From positions 1 to 35,350 of the forward strand of contig DXIO01000074.1 in NCBI GenBank assembly GCA_019112875.1: 35,350 nucleotides of DNA, given 5' to 3'. The first letter of the stretch is position 1, and the number at the start of each line of letters is the position of its first letter. Positions 17,572-25,542 of this stretch are shown here, one piece after another. Under the pieces are notes generated by a model. The model was not told the origin of the DNA. It did not search any database and saw only the letters and a program-made list of their open reading frames with translations. The translations under genes and the position numbers were made by a program. The DNA is from Candidatus Aquabacterium excrementipullorum (GTDB lineage Bacteria; Pseudomonadota; Gammaproteobacteria; Burkholderiales; Burkholderiaceae_C).

Positions 17572-18273
17572 TCAGGTCTGCAGCATGCCCACCGACACCA
17601 CCGGCCCGGTGGCCTTGCCGCCCGGGGCGCCACCCGGCGGCTCGATCGTGAGCGCGAAGCCCGTGGTGTCCTTGAGCAGGGTGCCCCGCAGCACGACGGT
17701 GGGCTTGTCGTTGGACACGATGCCCAGCGACCTGGGGGCACCTTGGGGCGCCAGCGCCCACAGCTCCAGCGCCTTCTGGCTGGGCACCATGGTGCCGGCC
17801 AGCGGCTTGATCACCAGGCTGCGCCCGTCGCCGCTCACGCTGGCCACGAACTGCGGCGCGGCCGCCGCCACCTTGGCCGCGTCGGGCGCGCTCATCACCA
17901 CCACGATGGGTGGCGTGGGCGGTGCCGGCGGCGTGGGCTGGCTCAGCAGCACGCCCAGGGCCAGCGCGGCCACGGTCGCCGTGGCGGCCCAGCCCTGCCA
18001 CACGCCCAGACGCTGCCACCAGCGGGCCGGCGCCTTGGCCAGATCGCTGAACAGACGCTGTTGGATGCGCGCCCACACGTCCGCGGAGGGCTCCACGGGG
18101 GTGATGTCGGCCGACAGCACACCCAGCCGGCGTTGCCAGCCATCGACGGCGTTGCGCAATGCGGGGTGGGCGGGGATGAGCGCCTCGAAGCGCCGGCGGG
18201 CGGGCCCGCGCAGGGTGCCCACCACGTAGTCGGCGGCCAGTCGGTCGGCCAGATTGGATCGGCTGTAGTCCAT
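17572..18273 (-). CDS. anti-sigma factor, RskA-like
   Basis: This 233-residue protein is the probable membrane anti-sigma partner of the adjacent ECF sigma factor. Residues 1-80 form the cytoplasmic sigma-binding part (DRLAADYVVGTLRGPARRRFE is typical for RskA). A single membrane segment spans about 93-112, followed by a Pro/Thr linker. The periplasmic domain has the RskA-type ending LELWALAPQGAPRSLG to FALTIEPPGGAPG. The start lies 3 bases after the sigma stop codon, so the two are expressed together. No zinc-binding HxxxCxxC motif is visible. Regulated proteolysis is expected for this family but not shown here. Confidence 0.86.
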   Translation of the reverse strand: MDYSRSNLADRLAADYVVGTLRGPARRRFEALIPAHPALRNAVDGWQRRLGVLSADITPVEPSADVWARIQQRLFSDLAKAPARWWQRLGVWQGWAATATVAALALGVLLSQPTPPAPPTPPIVVVMSAPDAAKVAAAAPQFVASVSGDGRSLVIKPLAGTMVPSQKALELWALAPQGAPRSLGIVSNDKPTVVLRGTLLKDTTGFALTIEPPGGAPGGKATGPVVSVGMLQT

Positions 18274-18276
18274 GGC

Positions 18277-18876
18277 TTATCTCAGGGCCAGCGAGGCCCG
18301 CTCCAGGCAGCCCTTGAGGGCCTGCAATCCGCGTCGCACCCAGCTCTTGACGGTGCCCAGGGGCTCGCCCAGCTGGTCGGCCACCTCGGCATGCGACAGG
18401 CCCTGGTAGTAGGCCAGCGCCAGGCTGTGCTGCTGGCTGGCCGAGAGCTGCGCCATGCACGCCTGCAGTTCACGTGCCTGGGCCGTGCGCTCGAGCAGTT
18501 CGTCGGGGCCGGGGCCGTCGTCGGCGATGTGGTCCAGCAGGTCATGGTCGGTGTCCTCGTCCGGGCCCGCCGCCGAGGTGCTCACGGTCTGCACCTGCGT
18601 CTGGCGCCGCCTCAGGCTGTCGATGGCGCGGTGCCGCGCGATGCTCACCAGCCAGGTGGAAGCCTGGCTGAGCGCCGGGTTGAAGCTCTGGGCGGCGCGC
18701 CAGACGTTGACATACACCTCTTGGAGCACGTCCTCGGCCTGGGCCCTGTTGCCCTGTATACGCAGGATCACGCCGAGCAGATGCGCACTGCTCTGGCGGT
18801 AAAGCGTGTCGAATGCCACGCGGTCGCCCAGGGCGACACGCCCGAGCAGTTCGGCCAACACGGCGGAATCCTTCAT
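18277..18876 (-). CDS. ECF RNA polymerase sigma factor (SigK-like)
   Basis: This 199-residue protein is an extracytoplasmic-function sigma factor. Region 2 spans about 20-90, with LYRQSSAHLLGVILRI, AEDVLQEVYVNVWRAA and TWLVSIARHRAIDSLRRR. Region 4 spans about 140-195, with SASQQHSLALAYYQGLSHAEVADQL and GTVKSWVRRGLQALKGCL. An acidic linker joins the two. Start ATG 18876 has GGGAGG with a short spacer; an in-frame ATG at 18888 lacks one. It is paired with an RskA-like anti-sigma gene. The likely signal and the targets are unknown; the DUF3455 gene downstream is one candidate target. It diverges from purU across about 57 bases. Confidence 0.93.
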   Translation of the reverse strand: MKDSAVLAELLGRVALGDRVAFDTLYRQSSAHLLGVILRIQGNRAQAEDVLQEVYVNVWRAAQSFNPALSQASTWLVSIARHRAIDSLRRRQTQVQTVSTSAAGPDEDTDHDLLDHIADDGPGPDELLERTAQARELQACMAQLSASQQHSLALAYYQGLSHAEVADQLGEPLGTVKSWVRRGLQALKGCLERASLALR

Positions 18877-18933
18877 CCGGCCTCCCATGGTTCGGTGTCG
18901 GGCCATTCTAGGGGCACCTACAATGACGGCACC

Positions 18934-19818
18934 ATGAGCAACCCCCGCGAATTCGTTCTCACCCTGTCGTGCGCCGACACGAAGGGCATCGTCCACGCCG
19001 TCTCGGGCCTGCTGTACCAGGCCGGCTGCAACATCATCGACTCGCAGCAGTTCGGCGACGTGCAGTGCGACGACAGCACGGGGCTGTTCTTCATGCGCGT
19101 GCACTTCGAAGCGCCCGAGCACCTGGCCGACGTGGCCACGCTCGACAAGCTCTTCAGCCACGTGCGCGCCCAGTTCAAGATGGAGGCGCAGATCCGCGGC
19201 CTGGGCGCCAAGCCCCGCGTGCTGGTCATGGTCAGCAAGCACGGCCACTGCCTGAACGACCTGCTGTTCCGCGTGCGCTCCGGCTGGCTGCCCATCGACG
19301 TGCCGGCCATCGTGTCCAACCACCCCGATTACGCCGAGCTGGCCGCCAGCTACGGCATCCCCTTCCACCACCTGCCGCTGCCCACGGGCTCCAGCGCCGA
19401 GGCCAAGCGCGAGCAGGAAAAGCAGGTCGAGGCCCTGGTCGAGCAGACCGGCACCGACCTGGTCGTGCTGGCCCGCTACATGCAAATCCTCAGCCCCGAG
19501 TTCTGCAGCTTCCTCAAGGGCCGGGCGATCAACATCCACCACAGCTTCCTGCCCAGCTTCAAGGGCGCCAAGCCCTACTACCAGGCACATGACCGCGGCG
19601 TGAAGCTGATCGGCGCAACGGCCCACTACGTGACGGCCGACCTGGACGAAGGCCCCATCATCGAGCAGGACGTGCAGCGCGTGGACCACACGCTCAGCCC
19701 CGAGGATTTCACCGCCGTGGGCCGTGACGTGGAATGCATCGTGCTGGCGCGTGCCGTGAAGTGGCACACCGAGCACCGCGTGCTCATGAACGGACACAAG
19801 ACCGTGGTCTTCCGCTGA
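18934..19818 (+). CDS. purU: formyltetrahydrofolate deformylase
   Basis: PurU hydrolyses 10-formyltetrahydrofolate to tetrahydrofolate and formate, balancing one-carbon pools and feeding formate to purine synthesis. The 294-residue protein has an N-terminal ACT domain (SCADTKGIVHAVSGLLYQAGCNI). The formyltransferase-like domain carries the catalytic Asn-His-Asp set: INIHHSFLPSFKGAKPYYQA, IGATAHYV and DEGPIIEQD. Length is typical. A TACAAT -10-like box lies at 18919-18924, close to the ATG, so the leader would be very short. It may lead the plus-strand cluster running to 21940. Confidence 0.96.
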   Translation: MSNPREFVLTLSCADTKGIVHAVSGLLYQAGCNIIDSQQFGDVQCDDSTGLFFMRVHFEAPEHLADVATLDKLFSHVRAQFKMEAQIRGLGAKPRVLVMVSKHGHCLNDLLFRVRSGWLPIDVPAIVSNHPDYAELAASYGIPFHHLPLPTGSSAEAKREQEKQVEALVEQTGTDLVVLARYMQILSPEFCSFLKGRAINIHHSFLPSFKGAKPYYQAHDRGVKLIGATAHYVTADLDEGPIIEQDVQRVDHTLSPEDFTAVGRDVECIVLARAVKWHTEHRVLMNGHKTVVFR

Positions 19819-19857
19819 GCGGCGGCCGCGCACAAACACCAGCAAAGGTGCAGGCAG

Positions 19858-20316
19858 ATGGCTGATTCCCGATCGCAAAAGGTGGCCCAGGCCGCGCTGA
19901 TGGCCACGGCCGACGACACCGAGGCCGCCTTCTACGAGGCCATGCAGCAGGGCGACCTGGAGCGCCTGATGAGCCTGTGGGCCGACGACGAGGACGTGGC
20001 CTGCGTGCACCCGGGCGGGCCGCGCCTGGTGGGCCACGTGGCCATCCGCGCGGCCTTCGAATCGGTGTTCTCCAATGGCGGCGTGAACGTCACGCCCGTG
20101 CAGGTGCGCAGCGTAGAAGGCACGGGCTGCGAGATCCACCACGTGCTCGAACGCGTGCAGGCCATGACGCCCGATGGCCTCAAGACCGCCTACGTGCTGG
20201 CCAGCAACGTCTACCTGCGCACCGCGCAGGGCTGGCGACTGGCGCTGCACCATGCCAGCCCCGGCCAGGAAGACGAGATGCAGGACCTGATCGAGTCCTC
20301 GTCCGTGCTGCACTGA
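19858..20316 (+). CDS. NTF2/SnoaL-like domain protein
   Basis: This 152-residue protein has the SnoaL/DUF4440-type alpha+beta barrel pattern: an N-terminal helix with AAFYEAMQQGDLERLMSLWADDEDVACVHPGG, the GHVAIRAAFESVF segment, and strands ending GWRLALHHASP. Family members are small ketosteroid isomerase-like proteins with many substrates or none known, so the reaction cannot be assigned. AAGGTG lies upstream of the ATG. It follows purU by 39 bases and precedes the YheT-type hydrolase by 20, consistent with one transcription unit. Confidence 0.85.
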   Translation: MADSRSQKVAQAALMATADDTEAAFYEAMQQGDLERLMSLWADDEDVACVHPGGPRLVGHVAIRAAFESVFSNGGVNVTPVQVRSVEGTGCEIHHVLERVQAMTPDGLKTAYVLASNVYLRTAQGWRLALHHASPGQEDEMQDLIESSSVLH

Positions 20317-20336
20317 GCCTTTTCTTCCATCCCGCC

Positions 20337-21338
20337 ATGCAGTCCTGGCGCGCACCCCGCTGGCTTCGGGCCCCCGGCCCGATCGGCGGCAACGTGCAGA
20401 CGCTGTGGCCGGCCGTGTTCTCGCGGCACTGGCCCGAGCCCGTGCAGCGCATCAAGGGGCGCCGCGAACGCTGGACGGCGCCCGATGGCGACTTCATCGA
20501 CGTGGACTGGCTGGCCGAGCCGCCCACCCCGCAATCACCCCTGCTGATCCTGTTCCATGGGCTGGAGGGTTCTTCGCGCAGCCACTATGCGCAAGCTTTT
20601 GGCCACTGGGCGCGCGCGCAGGGCTGGGGCTGCGCGGTGCCGCACTTCCGGGGCTGCTCGGGCGAGCCCAACCTGGCGCCCCGGGCGTACCACAGCGGTG
20701 ACTATGAAGAAGCCGGCTGGATCCTCGACCGCTTCATGCAGGATCACCCGCAGGCGCCGCGCGTGGCGGCGGGTGTGTCCCTGGGCGGCAACGTGCTGCT
20801 GCGCTGGGCCCAGGAGTCCGGACACGAAGGCCGCCAGCGTGTGCGCGCCGTGGCCGCCATCTCCGCCCCGCTGGACCTGACCGCCGCCGGCCACGCCATC
20901 CGCCAGGGCTTCAACCGGCTGGTCTACACGCGCATGTTCATCTCCAGCATGAAGCCCAAGGCCCTGGCCAAGCTGGCGCACTACCCGGGCCTGTACGACG
21001 CCCAGGCCCTGCGCCAGGCGCGGGATCTGTACGAGTACGACAATGCGGTGACGGCCCCGGTGTTCGGCTTCGCCAACGCCGAGGATTACTGGGTGCGTTG
21101 CTCGGCAGGGCCCCGGCTGGGCGGCCTGGTGGGCGTGCCGGCGCTGGTGCTCAACGCGCGCAACGACCCGTTCATCCCGGGGCACAGCCTGCCCACGCCT
21201 GACCAGGTCAGCCCGTGGGTGACGCTGTGGCAGCCGGAAGACGGTGGGCACGTGGGCTTTCCCGGCGGGGCCTGGCCCGGCCATGTGGGCGACCTGCCCC
21301 AGGCGGTCGGCACCTGGCTTGCCTCTCACCTGGCCTGA
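20337..21338 (+). CDS. YheT-family alpha/beta hydrolase
   Basis: This 333-residue protein resembles E. coli YheT, an alpha/beta hydrolase of unsettled substrate. It starts with the family-typical PRWLRAPGPIGGNVQTLWPA. The oxyanion region is LFHGLEGSSRSHYAQ; the nucleophile serine is in GVSLGGNVLLRW. The acid is the aspartate in LNARNDPF, and the histidine is in DGGHVGFPGG. The core PHFRGCSGEPN is also typical. The ATG at 20337 is only weakly supported by a ribosome site, but no better start exists near the preceding stop. Esterase activity is expected from the triad; the natural substrate is unknown. Confidence 0.92.
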   Translation: MQSWRAPRWLRAPGPIGGNVQTLWPAVFSRHWPEPVQRIKGRRERWTAPDGDFIDVDWLAEPPTPQSPLLILFHGLEGSSRSHYAQAFGHWARAQGWGCAVPHFRGCSGEPNLAPRAYHSGDYEEAGWILDRFMQDHPQAPRVAAGVSLGGNVLLRWAQESGHEGRQRVRAVAAISAPLDLTAAGHAIRQGFNRLVYTRMFISSMKPKALAKLAHYPGLYDAQALRQARDLYEYDNAVTAPVFGFANAEDYWVRCSAGPRLGGLVGVPALVLNARNDPFIPGHSLPTPDQVSPWVTLWQPEDGGHVGFPGGAWPGHVGDLPQAVGTWLASHLA

Positions 21339-21373
21339 AGCCTGACCAGGCCCAACACCACGAGGAGACCGCG

Positions 21374-21940
21374 ATGGACGAGATTGTCAAGGCCGCACTG
21401 AAGAAGTGGCCCAACGTGCCCCACTGCTACGACTGGCTGGCGCTGGACGCGCGCGGTGACTGGTACCTGCGCGACGGCCCCACGCAGCAGGCCGGACCTT
21501 TCCCGCAATCCAAGGGCAGCCGCATCGTGCATGACAAGCTCAAGGAGTTCATCCAGCGCAACTACGACGCGGACGAGCGCGGCGCCTGGTTCTTCCAGAA
21601 CGGCCCGCAGCGCGTCTACGTGGCGCTGGAGGCCGCGCCCTGGGTGCTGGGCGTGCAGGCGAAGGAGGGCGGCGGGTTCCGCATCGACACGCACACCGGC
21701 CGCGAAGTGGCCCGTGTGGAAGACACCTGGCTGGACGAGCAGGGTCGCCTGTTTCTGGCGACCGACCTGGGCCTGGGCCTGGTGCGCTCGCTGGACATGG
21801 CGGTGGCGTCTGATGCCGTAGAGGCCCTGGGCTGGACGCCACAGGAGGTGACGTTCGAGACGCTGCCGGAGCGTTATGGCTATCAGCTCAACCCCGTGGC
21901 GCCGGTGAAGGCGCCGACGCAGGCCGTGCCGGCGGCCTGA
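21374..21940 (+). CDS. DUF2946-like conserved protein
   Basis: This 188-residue soluble protein resembles a Burkholderiales family often annotated DUF2946: it has WPNVPHCYDWLALDARGDWYLRD, a KGSRIVHDKLKEFI segment, then GAWFFQNGPQRVYVALE and WLDEQGRLFLATDLGLGLV. It has no signal peptide, membrane segment or catalytic motif that I can see. GAGGAGA precedes the ATG at 21374. It is the last of four close plus-strand genes from purU and converges with the cytochrome c gene. A short imperfect inverted repeat (21961-21975) lies between the two. Function is unknown. Confidence 0.8.
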   Translation: MDEIVKAALKKWPNVPHCYDWLALDARGDWYLRDGPTQQAGPFPQSKGSRIVHDKLKEFIQRNYDADERGAWFFQNGPQRVYVALEAAPWVLGVQAKEGGGFRIDTHTGREVARVEDTWLDEQGRLFLATDLGLGLVRSLDMAVASDAVEALGWTPQEVTFETLPERYGYQLNPVAPVKAPTQAVPAA

Positions 21941-21981
21941 TCGGATTTCTTGGGCTTGACTCGACGAGGTGTCGAACGTCG

Positions 21982-22533
21982 TCAGGGCGCGGATGCACCC
22001 CCGGATGCGGCATCCGCACCACTGGCTGCAGCCTTAGGCGCTGGAGGCGTGAACTTGGCACCGCCAGCATTGGCCATGTAGGCCACGGCGCGGGTGATCT
22101 CGTCGTCGTTGAAATCACCGCCACCTTGAGGCGGCATGGCGTTCTTGCCCTTGATGGCCGCATGCGCCAGCGCCTCCAGGCCCTGCCCGATGCGAGGCCC
22201 CCAGGCGGCGGCATCACCGAACTTGGGCGCGCCCAGCGTGCCGGCCGCGTGGCAGGCGGCGCACTGGCCCTTGAAGACTTCCTCGCCCGTGGCGGCGCCC
22301 GCGTTGGCGGCGGCCACCTTGATCTGTACCGCGGCCACCGGCATGATGCGCTGCGCCGTGGCCTCGGGACCCAGGGCACTGCTGCCGGGCGAGGCCTTGC
22401 TGGCCGAACTCACGTAGTTGACCAACAGCACGATGATCAGGATCGGCACCACGAATGCCAGCAGCACGGCCACGGCCAGCTGCTTGGGGGTTTTGATCGG
22501 ACCTTCGTGGTGGGAATGGGGCTCTTGGCTCAT
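21982..22533 (-). CDS. membrane-anchored c-type cytochrome (cytochrome c5-like)
   Basis: This 183-residue protein is an electron carrier on the periplasmic side of the inner membrane. Residues 1-17 are cytoplasmic and His-rich, residues 18-40 form an uncleaved membrane anchor, and a linker follows. The class I cytochrome domain has heme-binding CAACH (C91, C94, H95) and the methionine ligand in NAMPPQGG (M133). The tail is an Ala/Pro/Gly-rich run. GAGGA precedes the ATG. A TATAAT box on the minus strand (22578-22583) is a plausible -10 element. A role in feeding a terminal oxidase is inferred from the family. Confidence 0.92.
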   Translation of the reverse strand: MSQEPHSHHEGPIKTPKQLAVAVLLAFVVPILIIVLLVNYVSSASKASPGSSALGPEATAQRIMPVAAVQIKVAAANAGAATGEEVFKGQCAACHAAGTLGAPKFGDAAAWGPRIGQGLEALAHAAIKGKNAMPPQGGGDFNDDEITRAVAYMANAGGAKFTPPAPKAAASGADAASGGASAP

Positions 22534-22577
22534 GGAGTCCTCGGTGAAAGGGCATGGAAGAGGGGACGGTCTTTTTC

Positions 22578-22583
22578 ATTATA
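22578..22583 (-). promoter_or_regulatory. candidate -10 box of the cytochrome c gene
   Basis: A perfect TATAAT on the minus strand lies 45 bases before the cytochrome start. No good -35 box is found at 16-18 bases, so an activator may be needed. Confidence 0.45.
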
Positions 22584-22713
22584 GGAGTCGGCCTTGCCCC
22601 GGAATACGGTGTTCAGCCAAGGGTTCTCCCATACAGACGCGCTCTTTAATACAGCGCAAGAAAGCTGCGTTTTCTGAGGGCGACACAGGGGCACTGCTAG
22701 AATCCGGCCCTAC

Positions 22714-22789
22714 GCGCCCGTAGCTCAATGGATAGAGTACTGCCCTCCGAAGGCAGGGGTTGCTGGTTCGATCCCAGCCGGGCGCGCCA
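22714..22789 (+). tRNA. tRNA-Arg (anticodon CCG)
   Basis: The 76-base gene folds as a standard tRNA. The acceptor stem is GCGCCCG with CGGGCGC, the D arm starts TAGCTCAATGGATAGAG, and the anticodon stem CTGCC/GGCAG encloses loop CTCCGAA with anticodon CCG. The T arm contains GGTTCGATCC, and the 3' CCA is encoded. It reads the arginine codon CGG. A TAGAAT -10-like box lies at 22698-22703. Confidence 0.97.
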
Positions 22790-22805
22790 TATGGATCAAT
22801 GACTT

Positions 22806-22828
22806 ACGCCACCCTTGAGGTGGCGTTT
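22806..22828 (+). terminator. hairpin after tRNA-Arg
   Basis: ACGCCACC pairs with GGTGGCGT around a 5-base loop and is followed by a short TTT, 16 bases after the tRNA. It is a likely weak intrinsic terminator of the tRNA transcript. Confidence 0.65.
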
Positions 22829-22874
22829 GCATGTCTGGTGCCTCAAAGTTACTCGCCTCTGCACTGTTGAACTC

Positions 22875-23160
22875 TCAAGGCCAGCCGATGTAGCGAAGTT
22901 CAGCGACTTCATTGACTGCTTGGGACGCCGCCTCGGCGGTCTGGGGCTCGGTTGATTGAGCCCAGATGCACTGGGCCCATTCGACGATGCCTGAGTGGCT
23001 TAGGTCGCCTGCCACCGTGGGAAGCCGCCAGGTGATGGGAGAGATGCGGGGGCCAGCCTGTCGGATTTACCGTCCAACTCCATCTGGCAGGAATGAGCTC
23101 GGTCATGGCGATCTCAATGGCGTGCCCATCAACTTCCAGCGTCGTCATCTTGCGGATGCC
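22875..23160 (-). pseudogene. small frameshifted gene of unknown function
   Basis: Two reading frames together look like one small protein. The first starts at ATG 23160 after a good GGAGGA and reads MGIRKMTTLEVDGHAIEIAM, then ELIPARWSW. It then turns into nonsense rich in His, Arg and Pro. The second takes over by about 23060 and reads GPRISPITWRLPTVAGDL, SGIVEWAQCIWAQS and AVNEVAELRYIGWP, ending with TGA at 22875. A net one-base shift between about 23051 and 23081 would join them into a protein of about 95 residues. The frame is also open from the chemoreceptor stop (23268), so an N-terminal extension is possible. I do not recognise the family. Confidence 0.55.
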
Positions 23161-23265
23161 CATGGCCGCTCCTCCATGCTTTGCGATCAACTCTACCGCT
23201 TCTAAAAGCGCTGTGGCGGCGCGGCATCCCTGTTGATCGGCTTGTCGCAGCTCAGACGGGCCCAG

Positions 23266-25194
23266 TCATGAGGCCAGGGTGAACGATGCCACCGAATCCT
23301 GAAGCTTCTGAGCCTGCAGGCGCAGACTGCCGGCGGCGGCGGTGGACTCCTCAACCAAGGCCGCGTTGGCCTGCGTGGCCTGATCCAGTTGGGATACCGC
23401 CTGGTTGACTTGGGAGATGCCTTGGCTTTGCTCCTGGCTTGACGCGGCGATTTCCGTCATCAGGCCGTTGACTTTCTGCACCTGGTCTACCAGGCGCTCG
23501 ATGGCGTCGCCCATGACCCCGGCCAGAGCGCTGCCTTCTTCCACCGTTTCAACGCTGGCGGCGATCAGCGTCTTGATCTCCTTCGCGGCCTGTGCACTGC
23601 GCTGCGCCAGAGTGCGCACCTCGCCGGCCACCACCGCGAAACCGCGGCCCTGCTCGCCTGCGCGGGCGGCTTCTACAGCCGCATTCAGCGCCAGGATGTT
23701 GGTCTGGAACGCGATGCCATCGATCACCGCGTTGATGTCGGCGATCTTCTTGCTGGACTCCTTGATGGCATCCATCTTGGCCACGACCTTGCCGAACACC
23801 TCGCTGCTCTGCGTGGCGATGGCCGATGCCTCTGCGGCCAGTTCGCTGCCTTGGGAGGCGGTGGTGGCGTTGCTGCGCACGGAGGCCGCCATTTCTTCCA
23901 TCGAGGAAGCCGTCTGCTGCAGAGAAGACGCCTGAGCCTCTGTGCGTGCGCTCAGATCATGGTTGCCTTGTTCGATCTGGGCCGACGCGGTGGCCACGGA
24001 TTCACTGGCATCGCGGATGCTGTGAAGGGTGCCCTCCAAGTGCCCCATGGATTGGCTCAGCGCGCTCACCATTTGCCCGACCTCGTCCTTGCTCACGGCT
24101 TTCGAGCGGTGCGTGAGATTGCCTTCGGCCAGCGCTTGCGCCATCTTCATGGCATCCGACACCGTGCGGGAGGTGGTGCGCGAGATCGACAGCATGACCC
24201 AGGCCGCACTTACCATCGCCACCAAGACCGTCAAGGTGGTGAAGATGAGATCGCGTTCATCTGATCTGATGCGCTCCGCCAGCAAGGTCTCAAGTCTGTT
24301 CCATGCCAGATCGGTGAGTTCGTAGTGGGCATTGATGGCCTGAGTCATGGCCTGGAAGTAGTCACCCGTGGTGATCTGCCCGGGGGTAGAGGCCTCGCCC
24401 ACCCGCTTGATCCATTCAGCGGCCGAGCCCAGCGCCTTGGACGCCGTATCGATGGAAGCCGACAGCTTGGCATCCATGGCGGCCTCGTGGCCTTGCGCGC
24501 GGCTGAAGCCGCGCCGCACGTCTTGCTCATACAGGCCGATGTCTTCCAGCGACTTGATCAGCTCATGCCGCTGCGCGGGCTTGTCCTCCTGACTGGCCAG
24601 GATGGCCACGCCTCGTGCACGCGCCCGTCCCAATTGTTCGGTCAGCCGGGGCAGGTCGCGCGTGGAGGCGATGATCAGGTGGTAGCTGCCCGCATCCGGG
24701 TCCAGCTCCAGACCGGTCACATAGGTGAGATCCTCCAGCAGCGACAGCTGCGCAGCGACCAACTGGGTATGGCGTGCAAGGCTGGCGGGCGCTGCCAAGG
24801 TGCCCGACCCCACATCGCTGACCAGGGCTCGCCACTTCTGCCGCATCTCTTCGACCTGGGACGTCAACTGGGGCGACGCCAGCGCATTCAGCGCAGCGCT
24901 CATTTTGTCAAAGGCGGTATCAACAGCAGCTTGACGCTCCTGGCGTAAGCCTGCTTTGCTGCTGTCGCCATTGAGAACGGCAGAGGACAAGCCCCGGTGC
25001 TCTTGCGTCAGGCGTACAAGGTTCAAGATGGTACGAGCGGGTGCCACGCCCTTTTGCTCCGCCTGCGCCGCTTGCATGTTGCCCACCGAGGACTTGAGCA
25101 CCAAAACCATTGGCGCCGTCACCATCGCCAGGGCAATCAAGCCGATGAGCCCAAATTTCTGGCGGAATGACAAATTATCGAGAAACTGGGACAT
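23266..25194 (-). CDS. methyl-accepting chemotaxis protein
   Basis: This 642-residue chemoreceptor senses an unknown ligand in the periplasm. TM1 is at about residues 12-34. The sensor domain spans about 35-318 and is long and helical (RTILNLVRLTQEHRGLSSAVLNGD), recalling nitrate-sensing NIT-type helical domains. TM2 is near 320-340, followed by a HAMP domain (ALAEGNLTHRSKAVSKDEVGQM) and the signalling hairpin with the highly conserved tip EAARAGEQGRGFAVVAGEVR. No C-terminal CheR-tethering pentapeptide is present. A sequence matching the flagellar sigma-28 -10 box (GCCGAAAA) lies 35 bases upstream. No che genes are nearby. Confidence 0.95.
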   Translation of the reverse strand: MSQFLDNLSFRQKFGLIGLIALAMVTAPMVLVLKSSVGNMQAAQAEQKGVAPARTILNLVRLTQEHRGLSSAVLNGDSSKAGLRQERQAAVDTAFDKMSAALNALASPQLTSQVEEMRQKWRALVSDVGSGTLAAPASLARHTQLVAAQLSLLEDLTYVTGLELDPDAGSYHLIIASTRDLPRLTEQLGRARARGVAILASQEDKPAQRHELIKSLEDIGLYEQDVRRGFSRAQGHEAAMDAKLSASIDTASKALGSAAEWIKRVGEASTPGQITTGDYFQAMTQAINAHYELTDLAWNRLETLLAERIRSDERDLIFTTLTVLVAMVSAAWVMLSISRTTSRTVSDAMKMAQALAEGNLTHRSKAVSKDEVGQMVSALSQSMGHLEGTLHSIRDASESVATASAQIEQGNHDLSARTEAQASSLQQTASSMEEMAASVRSNATTASQGSELAAEASAIATQSSEVFGKVVAKMDAIKESSKKIADINAVIDGIAFQTNILALNAAVEAARAGEQGRGFAVVAGEVRTLAQRSAQAAKEIKTLIAASVETVEEGSALAGVMGDAIERLVDQVQKVNGLMTEIAASSQEQSQGISQVNQAVSQLDQATQANAALVEESTAAAGSLRLQAQKLQDSVASFTLAS

Positions 25195-25228
25195 TGTCGA
25201 CTGGCGTTGGACGTGACGGAAACCGTTG

Positions 25229-25236
25229 TTTTCGGC
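25229..25236 (-). promoter_or_regulatory. possible FliA (sigma-28) -10 element
   Basis: GCCGAAAA on the minus strand matches seven of eight bases of the sigma-28 -10 consensus (GCCGATAA) just upstream of the chemoreceptor. The -35 position fits poorly, so this is tentative. Confidence 0.3.
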
Positions 25237-25289
25237 ACTTCTGAGCGCGGCCTAAGTATTGACCCTGAAGTCAGTCATGGAATTAAGGT

Positions 25290-25507
25290 GCTCGCACTCC
25301 ATGTCTTTCGACCAGCTGATGTGCCGCATCATGTTCAAGGGCATGCGCTACGAGGGCCTGTACACGGCACCGAGCACCGACGTGTCGCTGAGCTTCTCGG
25401 GCTCGCTGGGCGGCATGAACTGGGGCGGCCTGTCGATCGACCCGACCGCCGGCGCGCTCTTCGTCAACCGGGGCGACGACGTGATCGCCTACACCTTGCC
25501 GCATTGA
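25290..25507 (+). pseudogene. 3' remnant of a PQQ-dependent membrane dehydrogenase gene
   Basis: The frame reads SFDQLMCRIMFKGMRYEGLY, then TAPSTDVSLSFSGSLGGMNW and GGLSIDP. This is the conserved late region of membrane-bound quinoprotein dehydrogenases (glucose or quinate type), whose full proteins have about 800 residues. Only about 55 family-like residues remain; the last 20 (TAGALFVNRGDDVIAY) match only partly, and a stop follows at 25505. The preceding 30 codons do not look like the family. No start signal fits. It lies between the chemoreceptor and the SDR gene and is best read as deletion debris. Confidence 0.75.
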
Positions 25508-25542
25508 ACGTCATGAGGTGTCGAGCCCACCTGGGCGCGCCG

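Noticed and set aside
22675..22703. -35 box for tRNA-Arg
   Set aside because: The -10-like TAGAAT is acceptable, but no recognisable -35 is at 16-18 bases, so the promoter was not annotated.
22714..23268. Integrated element with att site at tRNA-Arg
   Set aside because: No repeat of the tRNA 3' end and no integrase gene is found in the window.
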